Origin: Paracoccus gahaiensis
Lineage (GTDB): Bacteria; Pseudomonadota; Alphaproteobacteria; Rhodobacterales; Rhodobacteraceae
Direction: 5' to 3'
Assembly: GCF_005048225.1 (NCBI RefSeq)
Contig: NZ_SUNI01000025.1
Location: forward strand, 1 to 40,506
Length of the DNA stretch: 40,506 nt
The notes beneath the pieces are model-generated. The model saw only the letters and a program-made list of their open reading frames with translations. It made no database searches and had not been told where the DNA came from. Position numbers and translations under genes: made by a program. Position 1 is the first letter of the stretch. The number at the start of each line of letters is the position of its first letter. Of this stretch, positions 34,227 through 40,506 are shown piece after piece.

Positions 34227-34760
34227 TTACCTTTCCCAACCCCGCCTGACCCGTTCTTGCTTGGGAGGGACGAGCACAATGAGTTTGACAAAATACTGCA
34301 GGCCGTCTGTTCGAATAGATGATATCTCGCAAGAGATCGGCATCTCGGCGGGGTATCTCGAAAGCGCCAAGGCCTGGTCGCGCGGCAGATAGCCGATCAA
34401 CTCTCCGTCGAGGAACTTGGTCCAAATATAGACTTGGACTGCATTGCTGTCGTGGGGATTGTTCGGTTCACGGAACAGGTCCGATCTGACCTCCTTGTGA
34501 CGAGAGAGGGCGGCGACAGCCGCCTTCGCTGCGTCAAGCCTGTGGTGAGTTCCTGCGACTTCGCTGGTCGCACCGAGGCGCACCAATCCCTCTGGACGGG
34601 AAATTGGATTTTGAAACGTGGCCCATTTAAGAGCCGTATCTGGTCCGTCGCTGCGGGGTTTTCGATGTGCAGGGCCGCCTTTAGAAGGCAAGGCTAATTT
34701 CATCGCACGTCGTGCATGCTTTGCAGCCTTTTTTCCAAACAGAAAGTCGAGCAATCCCAT
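34227..34760 (-). CDS. HIRAN-domain protein
   Basis: A 177-aa protein. The first 30 residues are basic (MGLLDFLFGKKAAKHARRAMK). The part from about residue 60 matches a HIRAN domain: SEVAGTHHR, FREPNNPHDSNAVQVYI, then GELIGYLPRDQALALS. HIRAN domains bind DNA ends in HLTF-type helicases; stand-alone bacterial versions have no settled role. AAGGA lies eight bases before the ATG. The gene and its flanks are visibly richer in A and T than the surroundings and separate ilvA from argG, suggesting acquisition by transfer. Confidence 0.78.
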   Translation of the reverse strand: MGLLDFLFGKKAAKHARRAMKLALPSKGGPAHRKPRSDGPDTALKWATFQNPISRPEGLVRLGATSEVAGTHHRLDAAKAAVAALSRHKEVRSDLFREPNNPHDSNAVQVYIWTKFLDGELIGYLPRDQALALSRYPAEMPISCEISSIRTDGLQYFVKLIVLVPPKQERVRRGWER

Positions 34761-34972
34761 CTCTACATCCTTATCAAAAGAGGTGCAGGATCATCCGACG
34801 GTGCCCCAAAGCAAGGATTCGTTTTCGATTTTAGGCCGTTGGTGATCATTGCCACGTCGTGGATTTTGCTTCCTTGCATTGGCAACGGCGGGGCGGTGGG
34901 ATGGCAACATGGACTTGTGACAGAGTCCGAATGGTCCTATTCCCTCCGAAACTTCGACGAAGGGTTAACCGC
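34761..34972. other. AT-richer intergenic stretch before argG
   Basis: This region of 212 nt holds the HIRAN gene's upstream region and the argG promoter. No further gene or clear attachment-site repeat is visible. Confidence 0.4.
34915..34943 (+). promoter_or_regulatory. Candidate argG promoter
   Basis: TTGTGA (34915-34920), a 17-nt spacer and TATTCC (34938-34943). GGACT and AGTCC form a small dyad around the -35, a possible operator. The start point would be near 34950, 23 nt before the ATG. Confidence 0.5.
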
Positions 34973-36202
34973 ATGTCCGACGCGCCGAAAAAAGTCGTCC
35001 TCGCCTATTCCGGGGGCCTCGACACCTCGATCATCCTGAAATGGCTGCAGACAGAATATGGCTGCGAGGTCATCACCTTCACCGCCGATCTGGGTCAGGG
35101 CGAGGAACTGGAACCGGCGCGCGAGAAGGCCCTGATGCTGGGCATCGCGGCCGAGAACATCCACATCGTCGATGTGCGCGAGGAATTCGTGCGCGATTTC
35201 GTCTTCCCGATGTTCCGCGCCAATGCTCTGTATGAGGGGCTGTATCTGCTGGGCACCTCGATCGCGCGGCCGCTGATCTCGCAGCATCTGGTGCGGTTGG
35301 CGCAGGACCATGGCGCGGACGCGGTGGCCCATGGCGCGACCGGCAAGGGCAACGACCAGGTGCGGTTCGAGCTGTCGGCCTATGCGCTGGACCCCTCGAT
35401 CCGGGTGATCGCACCTTGGCGGGAATGGGACCTGACCTCGCGCACCAAGCTGATCGAGTTCGCCGAGCAGAACCAGATCCCCATCGCCAAGGACAAGCGC
35501 GGCGAGGCGCCCTTCAGCGTGGACGCGAACCTGCTGCACACCAGCAGCGAGGGCAAGGCGCTGGAGGATCCCGCCGTCGCCGCCCCCGATTACGTCTATC
35601 AGCGCACCGTCAACCCCGAGGATGCGCCCGACACGCCCGAATTCATCGAGGTGAGCTTCGAGAAGGGCGACGCCGTGGCGATCAACGGCGAGGCGATGTC
35701 GCCCGCCACGATCCTGACGCGGCTGAACGAGCTGGGCGGCGCCCATGGCATCGGGCGTCTGGACTTCGTGGAGAACCGCTTCGTCGGCATGAAGTCGCGC
35801 GGCATCTACGAGACCCCGGGCGGCACCGTGCTGCTGGAGGCCCATCGCGGGATCGAGCAGATCACGCTGGACAGCGGCGCGGGGCATCTGAAGGATTCGA
35901 TCATGCCGCGCTATGCGGAACTGATCTACAACGGCTTCTGGTTCAGCCCCGAACGCGAGATGCTGCAGGCCCTGATCGACAAATCGCAGGAGCATGTGAC
36001 CGGCACGGTGCGGCTGAAGCTCTACAAGGGCATGGCGACCTGCGTGGGCCGCTGGTCGGACCACTCGCTGTACAGCGAGGCGCATGTCACCTTCGAGGAT
36101 GACGCCGGCGCCTACGACCAGAAGGACGCCGCGGGCTTCATCCGCCTGAACGCGCTGCGCCTGAAGCTGATCGCCAACCGCAACGCGCGCGTCGCAAAAT
36201 GA
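34973..36202 (+). CDS. argG: Argininosuccinate synthase
   Basis: Joins citrulline and aspartate with ATP in arginine synthesis. The 409-aa protein has the ATP-binding loop [18 protein letters not shown] at residues 8-25, [16 protein letters not shown] and the [19 protein letters not shown] segment of the family. The start at 34973 follows AAGGG; upstream in-frame codons are not family-like. Its stop overlaps the next gene as ATGA. Confidence 0.97.
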   Translation: MSDAPKKVVLAYSGGLDTSIILKWLQTEYGCEVITFTADLGQGEELEPAREKALMLGIAAENIHIVDVREEFVRDFVFPMFRANALYEGLYLLGTSIARPLISQHLVRLAQDHGADAVAHGATGKGNDQVRFELSAYALDPSIRVIAPWREWDLTSRTKLIEFAEQNQIPIAKDKRGEAPFSVDANLLHTSSEGKALEDPAVAAPDYVYQRTVNPEDAPDTPEFIEVSFEKGDAVAINGEAMSPATILTRLNELGGAHGIGRLDFVENRFVGMKSRGIYETPGGTVLLEAHRGIEQITLDSGAGHLKDSIMPRYAELIYNGFWFSPEREMLQALIDKSQEHVTGTVRLKLYKGMATCVGRWSDHSLYSEAHVTFEDDAGAYDQKDAAGFIRLNALRLKLIANRNARVAK

Positions 36203-36735
36203 CCAACCGGGCCGCCCGCATCGCCATCCTCACCGTCAGCGACCGCGCGTCGCGCGGCGAGTATCAGGACAAGGGCGGCCCCGGCGCCGAGGACTGGTTG
36301 CGCGGCGTCATCACCTCGCCGATGCGGATCGACCGCCACATCGTGCCCGACGGGCGCGAGGTCGTCGCGGGCAAGCTGCGCGACCTGGCGGATGGCGGCG
36401 CCGACCTGATCCTGGTGACCGGCGGCACCGGTCCCGCGCCGCGCGACCTGACCCCCGAGGCGGTGGCCGACGTGATGGACCGCGAGCTGCCCGGCTTCGG
36501 CGAGGAGATGCGCCGCGCCTCCCTGCGCGAAGTGCCCACCGCCATCCTGTCGCGCCAGACCGCCGCCACCCGGGGCAGGACGCTGATCATCACCATCCCC
36601 GGCAAGCCCTCGGCCATCGCCACCTGCCTCGATGCGGTCTTCGCGGCCGTTCCCTATTGCCTCGACCTGATGGGGGCCGCGCGGATCGAGACGGACCCGG
36701 CCCGCATCGCCGCGTTCCGCCCGAAAGGCACCTGA
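36199..36735 (+). CDS. Molybdopterin adenylyltransferase (MoaB/Mog family)
   Basis: A 178-aa protein that activates molybdopterin with ATP before molybdate insertion. The family signatures [23 protein letters not shown] and [19 protein letters not shown] are intact, as is the C-terminal IPGKPSAI. MoaB and Mog are close; length and GGTG-PRD fit either. It is co-translated with argG, a pairing with no obvious metabolic reason. Confidence 0.88.
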   Translation: MTNRAARIAILTVSDRASRGEYQDKGGPGAEDWLRGVITSPMRIDRHIVPDGREVVAGKLRDLADGGADLILVTGGTGPAPRDLTPEAVADVMDRELPGFGEEMRRASLREVPTAILSRQTAATRGRTLIITIPGKPSAIATCLDAVFAAVPYCLDLMGAARIETDPARIAAFRPKGT

Positions 36736-36738
36736 CGC

Positions 36739-36756
36739 TTCTTCTTTGCTCAAATA
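36739..36756 (-). repeat. Rhodobacterales-type intergenic motif, copy 2
   Basis: On the minus strand this reads TATTT-nn-GC-n-AAGA-n-GAA, as at 37-54. It fills the 28-nt gap between the convergent MoaB/Mog gene and lrgB. Confidence 0.5.
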
Positions 36757-36763
36757 CCCATCT

Positions 36764-37483
36764 TCACCCGCCCAGCAGGCGCAGCGCCAGGGGCGCGATC
36801 ACAGCGGTCAGCACCGCGTTCAGCCCCATGCCGATGCCCGAGAACGCCCCCGCCGTCGCATTGACCTGAAACGCCCGCGCCGTCCCGATCCCATGCGCCG
36901 CGACGCCCACGGCCAGCCCCCGCGCCCGCCAGTCGCGGATCCTCATCGCGTTCAGCAGCGGCGTCACGATGATGGCGCCGAAGATGCCGGTCAGCAGCAC
37001 CAGCGCCGCCGTCAGGGTGGGCTGGCCGCCCAGCTTCTCGGCGATGCCGATGGCCACCGGGGCGGTCGTGGACTTGGGCGCCAGCGAGGCCAGCACCGTG
37101 CCGTCGATCCCGAAGGCCCGCGCGATCAGCAGGGCCGAGACGACCGCGACCCCCGATCCGGCCACAAGCCCCGCCAGCATCGGCAGGGCGGCGGGACGCA
37201 GCCGCGGCAGGTTGTCGTACAAGGGCAGCGCCAGCGCGACGGTCGCCGGGCCCAGCATGAAATGGACGAATTGCGCGCCCTCGAAATAGGTGGCGTAGTC
37301 GGTGCCCGTGGCCATCAGCAGCAGCGCCAGCAGGATCACCGCGATCAGCACCGGGTTGGCCCAGCTCTGCCGTCCCGTCGCCTTCGACAGCGCGTCGCCC
37401 GCCAGATAGGCCAGCAGCGTCGCCGTCAGCCACAGCAGCGGGCCCTGCGCCAGATAGGACCAGATCAGCACCGGATCACTCAC
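36764..37483 (-). CDS. lrgB: LrgB-family membrane protein
   Basis: A 239-aa integral membrane protein with multiple hydrophobic helices and the LrgB signatures LAPKSTTAPVAIGIAEKLGG and GIFGAIIVTPLLN, then VAAHGIGTARAFQ. In staphylococci LrgAB was linked to murein hydrolase control; the plant fusion PLGG1 transports glycolate and glycerate. The function here is open. The start is GTG at 37483, preceded by AAGGACC and overlapping the lrgA end by eight bases. Confidence 0.88.
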   Translation of the reverse strand: MSDPVLIWSYLAQGPLLWLTATLLAYLAGDALSKATGRQSWANPVLIAVILLALLLMATGTDYATYFEGAQFVHFMLGPATVALALPLYDNLPRLRPAALPMLAGLVAGSGVAVVSALLIARAFGIDGTVLASLAPKSTTAPVAIGIAEKLGGQPTLTAALVLLTGIFGAIIVTPLLNAMRIRDWRARGLAVGVAAHGIGTARAFQVNATAGAFSGIGMGLNAVLTAVIAPLALRLLGG

Positions 37484-37856
37484 GGCCCTGGTCCTTCAGG
37501 GCCTGGCGGTCCTCGGTCCCGGTCAGCCGCGCCACGACGCTGAAGGCCCAGGCCCCCGCCGCCAGCGCAAGGGCCGTCGATCCCATGATCGCGACGGCCA
37601 GCCCCAGCCCCTGCACCCGCAGCAGGTCCCAATGCGCCACGATCCCCACGCCCGCCGGCACGAAGAACAGCGACAGATGCGACAGCAGCCCGCTGGCGGT
37701 GGGCCGGATCGCCTCGGCCAGGGCGGGGCGCAGGATGCAGGCCAGGGCCAGCAGCACCAGCCCCAGGACCGGGCCGGGCAGCGGCAGGCCGAGGGCGCGC
37801 GAGGCGACCTCTCCGACCAGCTGGAACCCCAGGATGATGGCAAGCATGCGGATCAT
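37476..37856 (-). CDS. lrgA: LrgA/CidA-family holin-like membrane protein
   Basis: A 126-aa protein with four hydrophobic helices. LGLPLPGPVLGLVLLALACI and FFVPAGVGIVAHWDLL are typical of LrgA/CidA. It should form a complex with LrgB, encoded directly downstream with an 8-nt overlap. Start 37856 or 37847 (fourth residue Met); neither has a strong ribosome site. Confidence 0.85.
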   Translation of the reverse strand: MIRMLAIILGFQLVGEVASRALGLPLPGPVLGLVLLALACILRPALAEAIRPTASGLLSHLSLFFVPAGVGIVAHWDLLRVQGLGLAVAIMGSTALALAAGAWAFSVVARLTGTEDRQALKDQGRE

Positions 37857-37915
37857 GCGCCAAGGCTAGCCCGCCGCCGCCGCGCGCGCCAGATCCCTCG
37901 GCGCCTGCGCCTTGG

Positions 37916-37944
37916 TTGACTTGTCCCGCCCGCGCAGGGACAAT
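37916..37944 (+). promoter_or_regulatory. Candidate smc promoter
   Basis: TTGACT (37916-37921), 17 nt, GACAAT (37939-37944). Transcription would start near 37951, about 27 nt before the smc TTG. Confidence 0.6.
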
Positions 37945-37977
37945 CGGTCCCGATCTCTCCTGCCACGGACCCGCCCC

Positions 37978-40506
37978 TTGCGCTTCGACCGCCTGCGCCT
38001 CAACGGCTTCAAAAGCTTCGTGGACCCGACCGATCTGGTCATCCGCGAGGGGCTGACGGGCGTGGTCGGCCCCAATGGCTGCGGCAAGTCCAACCTGCTG
38101 GAGGCCCTGCGCTGGGTCATGGGCGAGAACCGCCCCACCGCCATGCGCGGCGACGGGATGGAGGACGTGATCTTCGCGGGCACCACCCGGCGCCATGCCC
38201 GCGCCCATGCCGAGGTCTCGCTCAGCGTCGACAACCGCGACCGGCGGGCGCCCGCGGGCTTCAACGAGGACGACCAGTTCGACATCACCCGCCGCATCAC
38301 CCGCGACGCGGGCAGCGCCTACAAGATCGCCGGCAAGGACGTTCGGGCGCGCGACGTGCAGATGCTGTTCGCGGATGCCTCGACCGGGGCGCATTCCCCT
38401 GCGCTGGTGCGGCAGGGCCAGATCAGCGAGCTGATCAACGCCAAGCCGAAAAGCCGCCGTCGCATCCTGGAGGAAGCGGCGGGCATCTCGGGCCTCTATG
38501 CGCGTCGCCACGAGGCCGAGCTGAAGCTGAACGGGGCCGAGGCGAACCTGCTGCGCGTCGACGACACGCTGGACCAGCTGTCGGCGCAGGCCGCGACCCT
38601 GGCGCGCCAGGCCCGTGCGGCGGCGAAATATCGCGAGATCGGCGCCGCGCTGCGGCTGGCCGAGGGCACGCTGCTCTATCGCCGCTGGGCCGAGGCCGAG
38701 GCGGCGCGTCTGGCCGCCGCGGAGGCGCTGGCCCAGGGCCTGCGCGCCGCCACCGAAGTGGGGGCCGCCGCCGCCGAGGCCGCGGCGCGGCGCGAGGCGG
38801 CAGAGGCGGGCCTGCCGGATCTGCGGGACGAGGATCAGATCGCCGCCGCGCTTCTGGCCCGCGTCGCGCTGGACGGCGAGGCGCTGGAGGCGGCCGAGGC
38901 GGCGGCCGCGCAGGCGATCGGCGGGCTGGTGGCGCGCATCTCCCAGCTGGACCGCGACATCGCCCGCGAAGAGGCGCTGAACCGCGATGCTGCCGAGGTC
39001 GTGGCGCGGCTGGATCACGAGTGCGCCGCGCTGCAGGAGTCCGGCGCGGGTCATGAGGACCGCCTGGATCTGGCCATGGCGCAGGCCGGTGAGGCGGCCG
39101 AGGCGCTGCACGGGATCGAGGCGCGGATGGTCGAGCTGACCGACGACGCGGCCCGCCTGGCCGCGCGCCATCAGTCCGCCGACCGGCTGGTGGCCGATCT
39201 TCGCGCCATGGCCGACCGGGCCGAGCGCGCCGCCACTGCTGCCGCCGAGGCGCTGGAGCAGGCGGGCGCGGCGGGCGCGGCGGCCCGGACTGCGCTGGCT
39301 TCGGCCGATGCGGCGCAGGATCAGGCCCGCGACCGCGTCGAGGCCGCCGAAGAGGCTCTGGCCGGGGCCGAAGGTCTGCGCGCCGATCACGAGGCTGCCG
39401 AGGCCGAGGCCCGCGCCGCCCGCAGCGGGGCCGAGGGCGAGGCGGGCGCCCTGACGGCCGAGCGTGACGCCCTGCAGCGATTGGTCGCGCGGGGCCGCCT
39501 GACCGGCGACAGCTTGCTGGACCGGGTGCAGGTCGCGCGGGGATATGAGGCCGCCTTCGGGGCGGCGCTTGGCGACGATCTGCGGGCGGGGCCGGCGACC
39601 GACGGCTCGGGCTGGCACGGGCTGCCGGGCTGGGACGCGCCGCAGCCCTTGCCGGACGGGGCGGGGCCCTTGGCGCCGCATGTGACCGGCCCGGACCTGC
39701 TGGCGCGGCGCCTGTCGCAGACGGGCCTCGTGCGCGATGCGGGGCAGGGGGCCGAATTGCAGGGCGCCCTGCAGCCGGGGCAGCGGCTGGTCACGCCGCA
39801 GGGCGATCTGTTCCGGTGGGACGGGCTCAGGGTCATGGCCGCCGATGCGGGATCCTCGGCGGCGCTGCATCTGCAGAAGGTGAACGATCTGGCGGCGGTC
39901 AGCCTGCAGGCCGAGGCCGCGCAGGCCCGGGCCGAGGCTGCCATCGCCACCCACGAGACCGCCCGCGCGGCCCTGTCGGACGCCGCCCGGACCGAGACCT
40001 CGGCCCGCGAGGCCCGGCGCGCCGCCGAACGCGCGCTGTCGGAAGTCGCCCGGGCGGCGACTCGGGCCGAATCGGATCTGGCCATGGCCGCCAGCCGCGT
40101 CGACAGCGCGGGGGCCGAACTGGCCCGCCACCGCGCCGATGCGACGGAGGCCCGCGCCCGCCTGACCGGGGCCGAGGCGCAGCTGGCCGAGCTGCCGGAT
40201 CAGGGCGACGCGCAGGCGGCGCTGGAGCACGCCCGCACCGGGGTCGAGGCGGCGCGCATCGCCACCATGTCCCGCCGCGCCGCGCTGGAGGAGTTGCGCC
40301 GCGAGGGGGCCGCGCGCGACCGGCGCCTGCAGGACATCGCCCGCGAGGCGGCGGGCTGGCGCCAGCGTCTGGATCAGGCTGGCAGCCGGGGCGGCGAACT
40401 GGCCGCGCGCCGCGAGGCCGCCGCCGCTGAACTGGCCGAGGCGCAGTCCCGGCCCGCCCTGCTGCAGGACCGTCGCGCCGCCCTGGCCCTGCGCGAGGCC
40501 GAGGCG
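37978..40506 (+). CDS. smc: Chromosome segregation ATPase SMC, 5' part
   Basis: The first 843 codons of the chromosome-organising ATPase; the gene continues past the window. It begins TTG-CGC-TTC (MRFDRLRLNGFKSFVDPTD), with no ATG that would keep the N-terminal strand. Walker A is GPNGCGKSN near residues 37-45, followed by LEALRWVMGE and the R-loop/Q-loop regions; ALVRQGQISELINAKPKSRRRILEEAAG lies near 141-168. A very Ala/Glu/Arg-rich coiled coil runs from about 170 to 510, the hinge from about 515 to 640 (LLDRVQVARGYEAAFGAALG onward), then the returning coiled coil. A divergent lrgA lies upstream. The C-terminal signature and Walker B are not in the window. Confidence 0.95.
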   Translation, partial: MRFDRLRLNGFKSFVDPTDLVIREGLTGVVGPNGCGKSNLLEALRWVMGENRPTAMRGDGMEDVIFAGTTRRHARAHAEVSLSVDNRDRRAPAGFNEDDQFDITRRITRDAGSAYKIAGKDVRARDVQMLFADASTGAHSPALVRQGQISELINAKPKSRRRILEEAAGISGLYARRHEAELKLNGAEANLLRVDDTLDQLSAQAATLARQARAAAKYREIGAALRLAEGTLLYRRWAEAEAARLAAAEALAQGLRAATEVGAAAAEAAARREAAEAGLPDLRDEDQIAAALLARVALDGEALEAAEAAAAQAIGGLVARISQLDRDIAREEALNRDAAEVVARLDHECAALQESGAGHEDRLDLAMAQAGEAAEALHGIEARMVELTDDAARLAARHQSADRLVADLRAMADRAERAATAAAEALEQAGAAGAAARTALASADAAQDQARDRVEAAEEALAGAEGLRADHEAAEAEARAARSGAEGEAGALTAERDALQRLVARGRLTGDSLLDRVQVARGYEAAFGAALGDDLRAGPATDGSGWHGLPGWDAPQPLPDGAGPLAPHVTGPDLLARRLSQTGLVRDAGQGAELQGALQPGQRLVTPQGDLFRWDGLRVMAADAGSSAALHLQKVNDLAAVSLQAEAAQARAEAAIATHETARAALSDAARTETSAREARRAAERALSEVARAATRAESDLAMAASRVDSAGAELARHRADATEARARLTGAEAQLAELPDQGDAQAALEHARTGVEAARIATMSRRAALEELRREGAARDRRLQDIAREAAGWRQRLDQAGSRGGELAARREAAAAELAEAQSRPALLQDRRAALALREAEA

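Noticed and set aside
34859..34972. In-frame upstream extension of ArgG
   Set aside because: Residues are unlike the family, cover the promoter, and the ATG at 34973 has AAGGG upstream.

Overview
The window looks like a piece of chromosome from an alphaproteobacterium of the Rhodobacterales, most likely Paracoccus or a close relative. The basis is uniformly GC-rich coding sequence, the gene content and order (three deformylase genes before fmt; rimP-nusA-ylxR-infB; secA facing a parvulin gene and argJ; smc beginning with TTG), and an intergenic motif (TATTT-nn-GC-n-AAGA-n-GAA) that I remember from this order. No database could be consulted, so the genus is an inference. The window is almost entirely housekeeping genes. 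I see no CRISPR array, insertion sequence, prophage, tRNA or rRNA.

Layout. 1-4.9 kb: a MalY/PatB-type aminotransferase faces three tandem peptide deformylase genes and fmt; then an intergenic stretch and a sulfotransferase-like gene. 5.0-10.6 kb: secA (-) faces a secreted PpiC-type isomerase, argJ and mutT (+), the last three tightly coupled. 10.6-11.1 kb: a 42-codon gene with its own promoter-like sequence, ribosome site and terminator, then a small unexplained segment. 11.1-16.7 kb (-): the rimP-nusA-ylxR-infB transcription/translation operon, preceded by a promoter and a transcription attenuator. 16.75-18.2 kb (-): tspO and proline iminopeptidase; ubiG (+) diverges. 19-20.6 kb (-): a MarR regulator, grxC and comF; a methyltransferase-like gene and ferrochelatase (+) diverge. 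22.5-24.6 kb: two L,D-transpeptidases around a CAP-domain lipoprotein, an envelope cluster with strong terminators. 24.6-30.5 kb (-): hslO, a NudL-type Nudix gene, cca, an ABC exporter and an RlmD/TrmA-type methyltransferase, each overlapping the next by 4 nt. 30.6-32.8 kb: a Nudix gene, a receiver-PP2C phosphatase and a divergent Hpt-like protein. 32.8-36.7 kb: ilvA, a lower-GC stretch with a HIRAN-domain gene, argG and a MoaB/Mog gene. 36.7-40.5 kb: lrgB/lrgA (-) and the first 843 codons of smc, which runs off the window.

Points most worth attention: the third deformylase has lost the metal-binding Cys and the catalytic Glu; the rimP operon has a well-formed promoter-hairpin-terminator leader; a 42-aa gene lies beside mutT; the receiver-PP2C protein resembles RbaY of the Rhodobacter gene-transfer-agent switch and sits opposite an Hpt-like protein without the phospho-accepting His, with a CtrA-like site between them; the methyltransferase before hemH lacks the SAM-binding glycine loop; and the HIRAN gene lies in an apparently acquired, AT-richer patch.
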